From NCBI GenBank assembly GCA_903918755.1, contig CAIXFN010000021.1, positions 1 through 49,938 of the forward strand: a stretch of 49,938 nucleotides of DNA. Direction: 5' to 3'. Shown piece by piece: positions 41,679-49,938 of the stretch (positions are counted from its first letter, which is position 1; every line of letters begins with the position of its first letter). The notes under the pieces were generated by a model that did not search any database, was not told where the DNA came from, and saw nothing but the letters and a program-made list of their open reading frames with translations. A program made the position numbers and the translations under genes. Source of the stretch: an uncultured Pedosphaera sp. (GTDB lineage Bacteria > Verrucomicrobiota > Verrucomicrobiia > Limisphaerales > Pedosphaeraceae).

Positions 41679-44129
41679 ATGAAAGTTACGCTGAATTGGC
41701 TGAAGCAGTATGTCGCCTTCGACTGGTCGCCGGAAGAATTGGCCGAACGGCTGACGATGATCGGCATCGAAGTCGAGGGCGTGCAACGCCTCGGTGGTGA
41801 ATTCGAGGGCGTGGTCGTGGCCCAAGTCCTGACCCGCGACCGGCATCCCAACGCCGACCGGCTCTCGGTCTGCCGCGTGGCCGATGGCAAGGGCGAGCGC
41901 CAGATTGTTTGCGGCGCGCAGAATTTTCAGGCGGGTGACAAGGTGCCGCTCATCCTCCCCGGCGCCTCCCTCCCCGCCAAACCCGGAACGCCCCCCTTCA
42001 CCATCAAGGTTGGCAAAATCCGCAACGTAGAATCCCACGGCATGATGTGCTCCCCGCAGGAGTTGGGCCTGCCCGAGCAAATTGACGGGCTGCTCATCCT
42101 CTCCCCTGACGCCGTGGTCGGCCAACCGCTCGCGGAATATCTGGGGCGGCCGGGATCGGACGTGGTTTATGATTTGGAGATCACCCCCAATCGCCCGGAT
42201 CTGAACAGCGTTGTCGGCATCGCCCGCGAAATCAGCGCGGTCACCGGAAATCCGCTGCGTTTGCCCGAAGTCACCCTGCCCGCGACTACCGGCGCCGGTT
42301 CGGCGGAATCTTTGGTGGCTGTGCGCCTGGATGCTCCGGAATTGTGCCCCCGGTATTCCGCCCGCGTGATCCGCGGTGTCAAAATCGGTCCCAGTCCGGC
42401 CTGGCTGCGCCAAAGCCTGGAAAAGGTTGGCATTCGCAGCATCAGTAACGTTGTCGACGTCACCAACTTTGTGATGCTGGAAATTGGCCAGCCGCTGCAC
42501 GCCTTCGATTATCATTTACTCACCGCCACCAACGGCGGCCGCCCCACGATCGTGGTGCGCCGTGCGGCGGACGGGGAGAAGTTCACGACGCTGGATGGCA
42601 AGCAGCGCACTTTGAGCCCCGAATCGTTGCTGATTGCCGACGAAGCCAAAGCCATTGCGCTGGCGGGAGTGATGGGAGGTCAGAACACCGAAATCAACGA
42701 TCAAACGGTTGATGTCCTGCTCGAAAGCGCCTACTTCGATCCCCGCAACATCCGGGCCACCGCCAAAAAACTGGAACTCCGCACCGATGCCTCCTACCGC
42801 TACGAACGCGGCGCCGACATCGGCATTTGCGACTGGGCCAGCCGCCGGGCCGCCCAATTGATCCTCCAAACCGCGGGTGGACAACTCGTGGACGGTGTGG
42901 TGGATGCCTTCCCCCAACCCCCGTCCCACAAGCAAATCACCCTGCGCCACGGCAAGGTGAACGACCTGTTGGGTGTTCGCCTCAGCCCCACTGAAAACGT
43001 GCAGCACCTGCAACGGTTGGGCCTGAATGTCACGATTCAGAATGCCGACGAATACTGCATGGTCTCGATTCCCAGCTTCCGGATTGATCTGAAGCAGGAA
43101 ATTGATCTGATCGAGGAAGTGGCCCGGTTGCATGGCATCAACAATATTCCCGCCACCGCTCCGCGCGCTGCCAAAGGCTTTCATCCCTACGACGCCGTCC
43201 ATGATGAACTGGCGGACGTCCGCCGCATTTTGACCGGGCTGGGGCTGAACGAGACCCAGGGGCAAACGCTCATCTCCGACCAGTCCCCGGGTGTCGTCAC
43301 CACCGCCCCCTGGACGGTCCTGCCCCTGGCCAACCCGTTGAGCAGCGACATGAATGTCCTGCGTCCCAGCCTCCTGCCCGGCCTGATCGCCACGGCCCGG
43401 CATAATCTGAACCGCAAAAACGCCGACCTCGCGCTATTCGAAATCGGTCGCGTTTTCGGCCAGGCCAACGGTCAGGCCCAGGAGCAACGCCGCCTCGCGT
43501 TCCTGCTCACCGGCCTGCGGCAGGCGCCGTTCTGGTCCGGCACCGAGCGCGAAGCGCGATGCGACATCTACGATCTGAAGGGTTTGCTGGAGGAATTCCT
43601 GGAACAATTCGGTTTCCGCGGCGTGGCGTTCTCCCGCCGGGCGGACAGCACCGCGCTGTTTCTGGAATCAGCCACCCTGCAACTGGGCAAAAACACGCTG
43701 GGCGAAATCGGCATGTTGACACCGGTAGTCGCACGCGCCAACGATCTGCGCGATCCCGTGTTCCTCGCCGAGTTGAACCTCGATCTCCTGCTGTCACTGT
43801 TCCGGCCATCCGCCCGCAGCTTCAAGCCCCTGCCCGCCCAACCGGCCATCCGCCGGGACGTGGCGATGCTGGTGCCCGAGGCCACCACCCATGAAGCCGT
43901 GCTGGCTGCCGTGCGGCAGGCCAAACCGGCCAATCTGGAAAGCACGCAATTGTTCGATGTCTTCCGCGGCAAGAATGTTCCCCCGGGCCAGAAGAGCCTC
44001 GCTTATGCCTTCACCTACCGGCACGCGGAGCGGACGCTTACGGATGCCGACGTGAATGCCGCGCATGAAAAGCTGGTCGAACTCTTCAAGACCAACCTGC
44101 AGGCGGTCTTGCGCGAAGGGGGCGCCTAG
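41679..44129 (+). CDS. pheT: Phenylalanyl-tRNA synthetase beta subunit
   Basis: This is an 816-residue protein with the full bacterial PheT layout. The EMAP/OB tRNA-binding domain is at about 40-150 (VVVAQVLTRDRHPNADRLSV, VGKIRNVESHGMMCSPQELG), followed by the B3/B4 editing domain (about 210-400, PELCPRYSARVIRG, ISNVVDVTNFVMLEIGQPLH), B5 (about 405-480), the catalytic-like core (about 485-690) and the C-terminal anticodon-binding FDX domain (PAIRRDVAMLVPE to the end). A good AAGGAA ribosome-binding site lies 5-6 bases before the ATG. It ends convergent to the DUF309 gene with a 26-base gap. Confidence 0.97.
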   Translation: MKVTLNWLKQYVAFDWSPEELAERLTMIGIEVEGVQRLGGEFEGVVVAQVLTRDRHPNADRLSVCRVADGKGERQIVCGAQNFQAGDKVPLILPGASLPAKPGTPPFTIKVGKIRNVESHGMMCSPQELGLPEQIDGLLILSPDAVVGQPLAEYLGRPGSDVVYDLEITPNRPDLNSVVGIAREISAVTGNPLRLPEVTLPATTGAGSAESLVAVRLDAPELCPRYSARVIRGVKIGPSPAWLRQSLEKVGIRSISNVVDVTNFVMLEIGQPLHAFDYHLLTATNGGRPTIVVRRAADGEKFTTLDGKQRTLSPESLLIADEAKAIALAGVMGGQNTEINDQTVDVLLESAYFDPRNIRATAKKLELRTDASYRYERGADIGICDWASRRAAQLILQTAGGQLVDGVVDAFPQPPSHKQITLRHGKVNDLLGVRLSPTENVQHLQRLGLNVTIQNADEYCMVSIPSFRIDLKQEIDLIEEVARLHGINNIPATAPRAAKGFHPYDAVHDELADVRRILTGLGLNETQGQTLISDQSPGVVTTAPWTVLPLANPLSSDMNVLRPSLLPGLIATARHNLNRKNADLALFEIGRVFGQANGQAQEQRRLAFLLTGLRQAPFWSGTEREARCDIYDLKGLLEEFLEQFGFRGVAFSRRADSTALFLESATLQLGKNTLGEIGMLTPVVARANDLRDPVFLAELNLDLLLSLFRPSARSFKPLPAQPAIRRDVAMLVPEATTHEAVLAAVRQAKPANLESTQLFDVFRGKNVPPGQKSLAYAFTYRHAERTLTDADVNAAHEKLVELFKTNLQAVLREGGA

Positions 44130-44155
44130 GCCCCCGATTGCTTAGCTCAACGGAA

Positions 44156-44578
44156 TCAATTTCCGGCGGGATAAATTTGCGGCGGAGGGTGGATCGGGAG
44201 CGGGTTTACCGCAAACCCGGACGCCTCCAATCGCTTCAGCCATAACGCAATCAACTGGAGCACCGCGCGGACGTCCAGTCGCTCGTGCTGGGCCGGGTAT
44301 TTCAGAAGGTTGGTCTGCGCCAATTTGAAGAGGGCGGCGGAAGGACGCAGCCGATCCTTTTGGAGATGCACAAATGCTCCGGCGAACTGGATCAACCCCT
44401 TGTAAAACGAGTAATTCGGCCCCTGCCGATCGGCCAGCCAGAGTTCCTCGAGTACGTCGTGAGCCTCGTAGTACAACCCCTGATTGAAGCAGGCAAAATA
44501 GCCCAGATAATGTGCGTCCTGATCCCGCCCCTGACACCCCTCGATCAAGGCGGCGATTTTCGCGCTTTTTTTGCTCAT
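44156..44578 (-). CDS. DUF309 family protein
   Basis: This is a 140-residue helical protein with the DUF309 signature YLGYFACFNQGLYYEAHDVL EELW (His of the EAHDVLEELW motif is visible), then LIQFAGAFVHLQKDRLRPSA and a C-terminal LIALWLKRLEASGF. The family is widespread and uncharacterised; its conserved acidic and His residues suggest metal binding or a small enzyme. ATG at 44578 is taken, giving MSKKSAKIAALIEG; upstream in-frame codons are less likely. The C-terminus is proline-rich (PLPIHPPPQIYPAGN). Confidence 0.85.
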   Translation of the reverse strand: MSKKSAKIAALIEGCQGRDQDAHYLGYFACFNQGLYYEAHDVLEELWLADRQGPNYSFYKGLIQFAGAFVHLQKDRLRPSAALFKLAQTNLLKYPAQHERLDVRAVLQLIALWLKRLEASGFAVNPLPIHPPPQIYPAGN

Positions 44579-44621
44579 GCTCGCTAATGGGGCGGTGGCC
44601 GCCGCAACCGGGGGTAAGAAA

Positions 44622-44657
44622 GTCCGGGCCATCCACCGCAACGGCGGTGACCCGGAC
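44622..44657 (-). terminator. Probable terminator after the small secreted-protein gene
   Basis: On the minus strand a two-part hairpin (outer GTCCGGG/CCCGGAC, inner ACCGC/GCGGT) is followed by TTTCTTACC. It lies about 20 bases after the stop at 44678 and ahead of the DUF309 start, so the two genes are probably separate units. Confidence 0.55.
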
Positions 44658-44677
44658 CTGGCTGCCCAAATCGAACC

Positions 44678-45226
44678 TTACTTCAAACCGCTTTCGACCA
44701 TTTTCTTGAAGTCGGGCAGAGTGGATTTTGCCAGCTCTTTGGGGCCGGTAAACCGGATGAAAATATTGCCGATTGAGGTTTCCACAATGGCGCCCAACAA
44801 ACCATAATTGGGCTTCAGGTCCGGCGCGCCACCCGGAATGGCATTGTCATAAGTGCCTTCCGCCTGCACGTAGGTGACCTTGGACTTGCCCACGGTGACG
44901 GACTCGCTCTTGGCATTAATCTTCTCGCGATCTTCGGTAAATTTCTTGTACCAGCGTTCCACGTTCGCGGCCACGCTGCCGGCTTCTCCGGACGGGAATA
45001 CAAAAAACACCACTTCGGCGCCATCCTTGCCGTCAGCGGTCTTGATCGCGAACTGCGCCTTGCGCATCGGTGACGGCGGCGGCACGGCTTTCCAGCCCGT
45101 TGGAGGCGTAAAGGAAACCCCGGCAACCTCCACTTTGGCGGCGTTTTGGGCCGGTGCAGTAGTCGTTCCAGCCAGCAAAGCCAGCGCGGTCAGCAAACCC
45201 AATGGGAACAATTTTGAAATTTTCAT
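44678..45226 (-). CDS. Small secreted protein of unknown function
   Basis: This is a 182-residue exported protein. A clear signal peptide (MKISKLFPLGLLTALALLAG, cleavage near APA/QNA) is followed by a compact domain: VEVAGVSFTPPTGWKAVPPP, GAEVVFFVFPSGEAGSVAAN, VERWYKKFTEDREKINAKSE, KVTYVQAEGTYDN and a C-terminal FIRFTGPKELAKSTLPDFKK. It resembles small periplasmic proteins found across Verrucomicrobia and Planctomycetes for which I know no function. No Shine-Dalgarno is seen. It is divergent from the GH51 gene. Confidence 0.85.
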   Translation of the reverse strand: MKISKLFPLGLLTALALLAGTTTAPAQNAAKVEVAGVSFTPPTGWKAVPPPSPMRKAQFAIKTADGKDGAEVVFFVFPSGEAGSVAANVERWYKKFTEDREKINAKSESVTVGKSKVTYVQAEGTYDNAIPGGAPDLKPNYGLLGAIVETSIGNIFIRFTGPKELAKSTLPDFKKMVESGLK

Positions 45227-45340
45227 AATAATTGTGCCCCCAATCAACCAATGTTCAGTCGGCAAAGCAAGCCCCAAGACGTCCACCAAACTGTCCGGCG
45301 GCGATCCACCCGCTCTTTTTCGTTGGCGTCCGCGCCGGTA

Positions 45341-47326
45341 ATGCGCTTGAATTCCCCATCCATGAGCCCCCGAATCACGCTCTCCCTGGTCGCCGCCATG
45401 GCGCTGACTTTTTCCCTCCCCGCCATCGCCGGCCCCACGATCACCCTGCACACGGATCGCCCCAGCGCCAAAATTAATCCCGCCATGTGGGGCGTTTTCT
45501 TCGAGGACATCAATTTCGGCGCGGACGGCGGAATCTATGCCGAGATGGTTAAGAACCGCGGGTTTGAGTTTCCCGAACCCTTGATGGGTTGGTCGAAACT
45601 AAGCCCGCCCCAGGCGCGCGGCGAATTGTCCGTCCGCGACGCGGAGCCTTTTAGTCCCAGGAACCCGCATTACGTCCGGTTGGCAACCACCACCGCGAGC
45701 CCTTTTGGCATCGCCAACGAAGGCTTCCGGGGCATGGGAGTGCGACAGGGCGAAGCCTATGACTTTTCCGCCCAAATCCGCAACGTGGCGGGAAACCCCG
45801 GTTTGCAAGTCCGCCTCTATGCCGAAGACGGCACCGTGCTGGACACGGTGGACTTGCGGGATCTTTCGGCCGGTTGGCAAGCAATCCGGGCCACCCTGCA
45901 TCCCCGGGATACCGATGCGAAAGCCCGGCTGGCGGTTTTGTTGACCGCCCCCGGGACCGTCGATTTGGATTTCATTTCGCTGTTCCCGCACAACACCTGG
46001 AAACAAAGGCCCGGGGGATTGCGGGCGGACATGGTCCAGGCCCTGGCCGACCTGCAACCCGGATTCATCCGGTTCCCCGGTGGCTGCATCGTGGAAGGCA
46101 GCACCCTCGCCTATCGTTACCAATGGAAAAATACCATTGGCCCCGTCGCTGAGCGACCCCTCCTGCTCAACCGCTGGAACGTCGAGTTTCTGCATCGTCC
46201 CACGCCGGATTATTTCCAATCCTTCGGCCTCGGTTTCTTGGAATATTTCCAACTCTGTGAGGACCTCGGTGCCCAACCCCTGCCCATTTTGAATTGTGGG
46301 ATGGCCTGCCAGTTCAATTCCGGGGAACTGTGCCCGCTGACGGATTTGGCACCCTACATCCAGGATGCCCTGGATCTGGTTGAATTTGCCAATGGCCCAG
46401 TCTCCTCCCCGTGGGGCGCCCGCCGCGCCGCCCTGGGCCACCCGACACCGTTCCACCTGCAAATGCTGGGCATCGGCAATGAACAATGGGGACCGCAATA
46501 CATTGAACGTTACGCCAAGTTCGCGACGGCCTTGAAGCAGCGGTATCCTGACCTCCAACTCATCTCCGGGGCGGGTCCTGCCCCGGGGGACGACCGCTTC
46601 AAATTCGCCTGGACGCAATTGCGGGAGTTGCACGCCGACATCATTGATGAACATAGCTACGCGAAACCCGATTGGTTTTACGGCAACGCCAATCGTTACG
46701 ACGCCTACGATCGGAACGGACCAAAGGTTTTCATGGGTGAATACGCCGCCCAAAGTGTCGCGGTGGTCAGCCCCAAGAACCAAAACAATCTCGAATGCGC
46801 GCTGGCCGAGGCGGCGTTCCTCACCGGTCTCGAACGCAATGCCGATGTCGTCCGTCTGGCCTCGTACGCCCCGCTCTTTGCCAATACCACGGCCTGGCAA
46901 TGGACTCCCGACTTGATCTGGGTGGACAGTTTGCAAGTGACCCGCACCCCCAGCTACTATGTGCAACAGCTCTTCAGCCGGAACCGGGGTAACGAAATAC
47001 TGCCGTTGGAAATCGCCGGTCAGGATTCCAGCGCTCCCCTTTATGCCAGCGCGGCAAGGGACACCGTCGCCCATGAAATTATCCTGAAAGTGGTCAATCC
47101 GGCGAACCATACCGCCGCCGTGTCGTTGCATGTGCCAGGCCTCGGAGCCACACCGGCACCCGCCCGGGTCACCACCCTTTCAGGCAATGACCTCCACGGC
47201 ATTAACGTTCACGGAAATCCGGCCACGATAGTTCCCGTCGAGTCGGTAATACCCAGCGTGAAAGACCTTTCCATAATCACCTTGCCGCCCCAGTCCCTGA
47301 CCGTTCTGCGCCTGAAAATGCCTTAG
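45341..47326 (+). CDS. Secreted GH51 alpha-L-arabinofuranosidase
   Basis: This 661-residue exported enzyme removes arabinofuranosyl side chains from arabinoxylan or arabinan. After a signal peptide (SLVAAMALTFSLPAIAG) it has the family start INPAMWGVFFEDINFGADGG, then a carbohydrate-binding-like insert (about 90-220) and the TIM barrel. The acid/base Glu is in LGIGNEQWGPQY (about 381) and the nucleophile in KVFMGEYAA (about 467). Other family marks are FIRFPGGCIVEG and a C-terminal beta domain ending LPPQSLTVLRLKMP. ATG at 45341 is used; ATG at 45362 would give a shorter n-region and is equally possible. It is divergent from the small secreted-protein gene across 114 bases. Confidence 0.93.
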   Translation: MRLNSPSMSPRITLSLVAAMALTFSLPAIAGPTITLHTDRPSAKINPAMWGVFFEDINFGADGGIYAEMVKNRGFEFPEPLMGWSKLSPPQARGELSVRDAEPFSPRNPHYVRLATTTASPFGIANEGFRGMGVRQGEAYDFSAQIRNVAGNPGLQVRLYAEDGTVLDTVDLRDLSAGWQAIRATLHPRDTDAKARLAVLLTAPGTVDLDFISLFPHNTWKQRPGGLRADMVQALADLQPGFIRFPGGCIVEGSTLAYRYQWKNTIGPVAERPLLLNRWNVEFLHRPTPDYFQSFGLGFLEYFQLCEDLGAQPLPILNCGMACQFNSGELCPLTDLAPYIQDALDLVEFANGPVSSPWGARRAALGHPTPFHLQMLGIGNEQWGPQYIERYAKFATALKQRYPDLQLISGAGPAPGDDRFKFAWTQLRELHADIIDEHSYAKPDWFYGNANRYDAYDRNGPKVFMGEYAAQSVAVVSPKNQNNLECALAEAAFLTGLERNADVVRLASYAPLFANTTAWQWTPDLIWVDSLQVTRTPSYYVQQLFSRNRGNEILPLEIAGQDSSAPLYASAARDTVAHEIILKVVNPANHTAAVSLHVPGLGATPAPARVTTLSGNDLHGINVHGNPATIVPVESVIPSVKDLSIITLPPQSLTVLRLKMP

Positions 47327-47840
47327 CCAGGAGCCCCCGTCCGACTGTCCCCAAGGAGTGAATTCCACGCCCTGTGCGTGTGGAATCCCCACGATACTGT
47401 TTACCCAGCCATCGATCCATTGGTTTCATTGGGTTATTTAGGTTGGTACGCAGTTTGCTTAAGACTTTAGCAACGGCACTGGAACACATATTATTATGGC
47501 CCGAAAACTCTACTTATTCATTCCGAGCAGTTGGCGGCGCATGGACGCACGACCGAACGGGGCGAGGCAGTGGTTAGGGGGGTTCAGCACGGATTACGCG
47601 TTTCTGGGGGATTTCGACGCGCGCCTGCTGGGAGTGGGAAACCCGATTCCAGGACGCCGTCAGCCGATCGGAGTGCAACTTGCGCCATTAGCCACTCGCA
47701 TGGGGCGGGGTGCCAGCCGATTGGATCGCAGTAATCGGAGTTGGGGTTAAACCATCCGGGCGCCTGCTGTGCTTGCGGTAGCGCCCGGATGGTCCCGGCC
47801 GATATTCAATTCAATAGTCCGTTTCCCCGGACTAAACAAA
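47327..47840. other. Gene-free region after GH51 with hairpins
   Basis: About 510 bases lie between convergent genes. They contain an imperfect hairpin at 47362-47386 (ATTCCAC/GTGGAAT) just after the GH51 stop, and a very strong one at 47751-47793 listed separately. A small 6-bp hairpin at 47816-47833 sits 8 bases beyond the minus-strand stop at 47841. A frame of 84 codons at 47496-47750 starts after a TATTAT box but has odd composition and no recognisable domain; I do not call it a gene. Confidence 0.6.
47751..47793. other. Strong 13-bp hairpin in intergenic region
   Basis: ACCATCCGGGCGC (47751-47763) pairs perfectly with GCGCCCGGATGGT (47781-47793) around a 17-base loop. There is no T-run on either side. 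It may be a bidirectional 3'-end structure or a small structured RNA element. Confidence 0.6.
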
Positions 47841-49067
47841 TTACTTCCCTGCCGCCAGGGCGAGAGCCCATGGGGTGGTCGCCAAACCTCCCCAACTCGC
47901 GGGATCGTGATTGGCGAGAAAGACTTTCCTGAGGGTTTCGTCGTATGGCACCAGCGCTGTCCACAGCAGACCGGGCGAGTTCTTCCACCGGGCATCGGAT
48001 TCCCCGCCATCAATCCGTTGAAACTTGGCGCCCCGCAGGTTTTGATCCCACATGAAATCCCGATTGGTCGCAATCAGGCAGTCAATGTCGGTCCGGGAAA
48101 AGACCAACCCTTGCTCGAACGCCGCGACGACGCCTTCCACATCAATTTGATAATAACCCCCATTGGGATGCACTCCCACCCAGTGCCAGGGTGCGCCATT
48201 ACTTTTCCAATCCCACGGACCGGCCGGGTCCCAATAGTTCCAAACCGCATACCGGCCACCAGCCCGGGGCGTGATTCTGGATTTGAAAAGTTGAAACCAC
48301 TTTTCCGCCCGCTCCCGGTAAACCGCTTTTTGGCTCACCGTGTGCATCGCCAGCAGCCACCGGGCGATATGGTTCTGTTTATTCGCCGGGTTCGAAAACC
48401 CGGTGATCTCCCGCTCCCGATACCCGGCAGACCACATGCCGGTCTGCAAGTCAATGCCCCAACGGGCCACCACCCAAAGCCCGCCTCCAGGAACCTCCCG
48501 CCAGCAGTTACGGCGGTCCCATTTTTCGAATATTCGCTCCGCCAGGGCCAGATATTCCCGCGCCTTCCCGGCCCATGGGGACAGGTTCGGGGAATGCAAA
48601 ATCTGGTGCGCCAGCAATACCACCGGCCGCAAAACCATTGCCTCCCCCAGCAAGCTGTCCGCCCGGTACACAGTGGAGTCGCCGCCGCCGCCGTCGCCTT
48701 TGGGCCAGCCCAAATACCCGTCTGGTTCCGTCACCGCACGCTGAACCAAGGCATCCGTCCAATCCACCAGGTGCCGCACCCATTGCACATCCCCAGTCGC
48801 GCGGTAGCCGTAAAGAAAACCATTCAGAAAGGGGCTGATCAGCCAGCCAAGTTCCTCCCCCGTTTCGGTATCGCAATAACGGCGACGCATATCGCCGAGG
48901 ATGGATTGCTCCCAGCACGACCGCCAATCGCGCGCGGTTTGTGCATCCAACTGCAGCCGGGCTCCCGCTTCCACCGCGCCCAGATCGGCGGTCGACAGGA
49001 CGCCACCCAACAGGCTCCAGCAACCGGTCGCTTGGATTGTGTGCCCCAGGAATCGGCGGCGATTCAT
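47841..49067 (-). CDS. Tat-exported probable alpha/alpha-toroid protein
   Basis: This 408-residue protein has a twin-arginine signal (MNRRRFLGHTIQATGCWSLL) and then repeated helical segments with many Trp and aromatic residues: WLISPFLNGFLYGYRATGDV, WVRHLVDWTDALVQRAV, REYLALAERIFEKWDR, NHIARWLLAMHTVSQKAVY and YQIDVEGVVAAFEQG. This pattern suits an (alpha/alpha)6 barrel such as seen in many glycosidases and lyases, but I do not recognise the exact family. ATG at 49067 is chosen because it overlaps the stop of the response regulator gene by 4 bases; an in-frame ATG at 49103 would put 12 extra residues before the Tat motif. Coupling to a regulator suggests conditional expression. Confidence 0.8.
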   Translation of the reverse strand: MNRRRFLGHTIQATGCWSLLGGVLSTADLGAVEAGARLQLDAQTARDWRSCWEQSILGDMRRRYCDTETGEELGWLISPFLNGFLYGYRATGDVQWVRHLVDWTDALVQRAVTEPDGYLGWPKGDGGGGDSTVYRADSLLGEAMVLRPVVLLAHQILHSPNLSPWAGKAREYLALAERIFEKWDRRNCWREVPGGGLWVVARWGIDLQTGMWSAGYREREITGFSNPANKQNHIARWLLAMHTVSQKAVYRERAEKWFQLFKSRITPRAGGRYAVWNYWDPAGPWDWKSNGAPWHWVGVHPNGGYYQIDVEGVVAAFEQGLVFSRTDIDCLIATNRDFMWDQNLRGAKFQRIDGGESDARWKNSPGLLWTALVPYDETLRKVFLANHDPASWGGLATTPWALALAAGK

Positions 49068-49723
49068 GGCCGCAAAGAATCCTCCGCCGTCGGGTTTTCC
49101 CATTCCGGATAAACCTCGGGTTTCAATTGCCCGCGCCGGATCAACTCTTGCAAATCACGAATGATGGTGCGGCGGGCCACATGAAATTCCCGGGCCAGGG
49201 CGGAAATGTTTGGCCGCTCCAGGGAATTGCCCACTTGCTCCCGAATGCGGTTTTGCCGGCTGAGCCGGTCCGTCGAGCGACTGAATAATTCCAGCGCGTC
49301 CACGCGGCGAGACCGTTCCAAAGCCTCGAACTGCCGCACCACTTCGTGCTCCCCGCATTCCTGCAGCGCGGTGACCACCGTGCGTTTCAGCTCATGAACA
49401 TCCACCGGTTTGGGCAGGCAATAATGCGCGCGCCGCGGGCCTTGCAGCGCCTGGATCTGCTCATGCACCTCCAGCGCCCCGGAGACCACAATGATGGGTA
49501 CAAATGGCACCAACTCCTTGAACTCGGGCAGAAAATCCAACCCCCGCTCCCCCTCGGAGAGGATGTGATCCAGGATCACCAGATTCGGTGGATTGCGGGC
49601 GAGCATTTCCAAGGCCTGACTCCCGGTGGTTGCCCGGATGAGTTGGTATTGGGAAAGCGCCTCCTCATAGATCTCATATTGAAGATCATCGTCCTCGATA
49701 ACCAGAATTTTGGGCGTTGCCAT
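49064..49723 (-). CDS. Response regulator with C-terminal helix-turn-helix
   Basis: This is a 219-residue protein. A receiver domain (about 1-125) shows ILVIEDDDLQYEIYEEAL, phospho-acceptor Asp in LVILDHILSEGERGLDFLPE, IIVVSGALE and the Lys in HYCLPKPVDVHEL. A linker with Arg-rich helices leads to a winged-helix/HTH at about 180-210 (NISALAREFHVARRTIIRDL QELIRRGQ), similar to DeoR-type or replication-repressor-like HTH. ATG at 49723 is preferred over a TTG at 49738. Its stop overlaps the start of the Tat-exported protein gene. No kinase gene is adjacent in the window. It may control that gene and its own promoter, where direct repeats are found. Confidence 0.9.
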   Translation of the reverse strand: MATPKILVIEDDDLQYEIYEEALSQYQLIRATTGSQALEMLARNPPNLVILDHILSEGERGLDFLPEFKELVPFVPIIVVSGALEVHEQIQALQGPRRAHYCLPKPVDVHELKRTVVTALQECGEHEVVRQFEALERSRRVDALELFSRSTDRLSRQNRIREQVGNSLERPNISALAREFHVARRTIIRDLQELIRRGQLKPEVYPEWENPTAEDSLRP

Positions 49724-49801
49724 CTGCTGCGCGGTCAACCCAAGTTAAACCATTGGCGATCGATCGTCCATCCTTCTTGTAAGGAACCGCCGCCGGACGA
49801 A

Positions 49802-49881
49802 TTGTGCCAAAAGTATTGTTACCGGGAAGGGGGGGTAAAGTGGCTGGAAACCATACGTTGTGCCAGAAGTGGGTGTTACCG
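49802..49881. promoter_or_regulatory. Pair of direct repeats upstream of the response regulator gene
   Basis: TTGTGCCAAAAGT with TGTTACCG (49802-49824) and TTGTGCCAGAAGT with TGTTACCG (49858-49881) form two imperfect direct repeats 56 bases apart, 79-158 bases upstream of the regulator ATG. Their half-element TTGTGCC recalls operator boxes. They could bind the adjacent regulator or serve a gene beyond the window end. No coding sequence is supported in 49724-49938. Confidence 0.5.
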
Positions 49882-49938
49882 TGGCCGGAATGGATAAAAC
49901 GATGAGCCAGACGACCCGGAAAGAGGTTTTGCAAAAGC

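Noticed and set aside
40623-42515. 630-codon minus-strand frame opposite pheS and pheT
   Set aside because: It is fully antisense to two certain housekeeping genes and shows no family motif.
45599-47131. 510-codon minus-strand frame opposite the GH51 gene
   Set aside because: It is a shadow of a well-supported glycosidase with no recognisable domain of its own.
47496-47750. 84-codon plus-strand frame after a TATTAT box
   Set aside because: It has no ribosome-binding site, biased composition, no domain, and it ends against a hairpin. Left inside the intergenic description.
49802-49881. Sigma-54 promoters in the TGGCAC-containing repeats
   Set aside because: On the minus strand TGGCAC is present, but the -12 TTGC element is missing at the required spacing in both copies.
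1-49938. CRISPR arrays, transposases, tRNA or rRNA genes
   Set aside because: Read-through found no regularly spaced repeats, no transposase motifs and no cloverleaf or rRNA signature sequence.

Overview
The window is about 50 kb of GC-rich bacterial chromosome that most likely comes from a Verrucomicrobiota member, probably of the Pedosphaera/Limisphaerales type. The evidence is a four-gene Verru_Chthon cassette, an H-X9-DG prepilin, a DUF1080 protein, Asn/Thr-rich giant secreted proteins ending in an aromatic-Arg motif, and weak or absent Shine-Dalgarno sites. I saw no tRNA, rRNA, CRISPR array, transposase or prophage gene.

Region 1 (2-22770, all on the minus strand) is a secretion/pilus locus of about 23 kb. 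Upstream are two PilB/GspE-type ATPases flanking a PilT and followed by a PilC/GspF platform protein (22770-16772), closed by a strong rho-independent terminator. Downstream, a consensus promoter with a tandem operator drives a BrnT/BrnA-like pair. The antitoxin stop codon overlaps the start of the first of six consecutive pseudopilin-type genes: two GspG-like proteins, then Verru_Chthon D, B, C and A, which read like gspH-I-J-K. The run ends in a 2449-residue secreted subtilase with P, LamG and pre-peptidase-C-like domains. I read this as a possible T2SS-like pseudopilus with a candidate cargo.

Region 2 (22771-29626) holds mixed housekeeping and unlinked genes: a small orphan gene, an ABC ATPase with no permease next to a HEAT-repeat membrane protein, squalene-hopene cyclase, diaminopimelate epimerase, a secreted DUF1080 protein and a DUF167 protein.

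Region 3 (29734-37766) contains a secreted GH52-type beta-xylosidase with a fibronectin III module. Convergent to it is a tightly coupled five-gene operon: outer-membrane porin, SCO1-like lipoprotein, short PstS-like binding protein, PAS histidine kinase and coiled-coil response regulator. It looks like an envelope-sensing circuit.

Region 4 (37767-44578) starts with a 1-kb gene-free stretch carrying degenerate repeats. Then come an H-X9-DG prepilin and the translation cluster rpmI-rplT-pheS-pheT, without infC upstream, and a DUF309 gene.

Region 5 (44678-49938) has a small secreted protein, a GH51 alpha-L-arabinofuranosidase, and a Tat-exported probable alpha/alpha-toroid protein whose start overlaps the stop of a response regulator with a C-terminal helix-turn-helix. 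Two direct repeats lie upstream of that regulator. Together with GH52 this suggests plant hemicellulose use.
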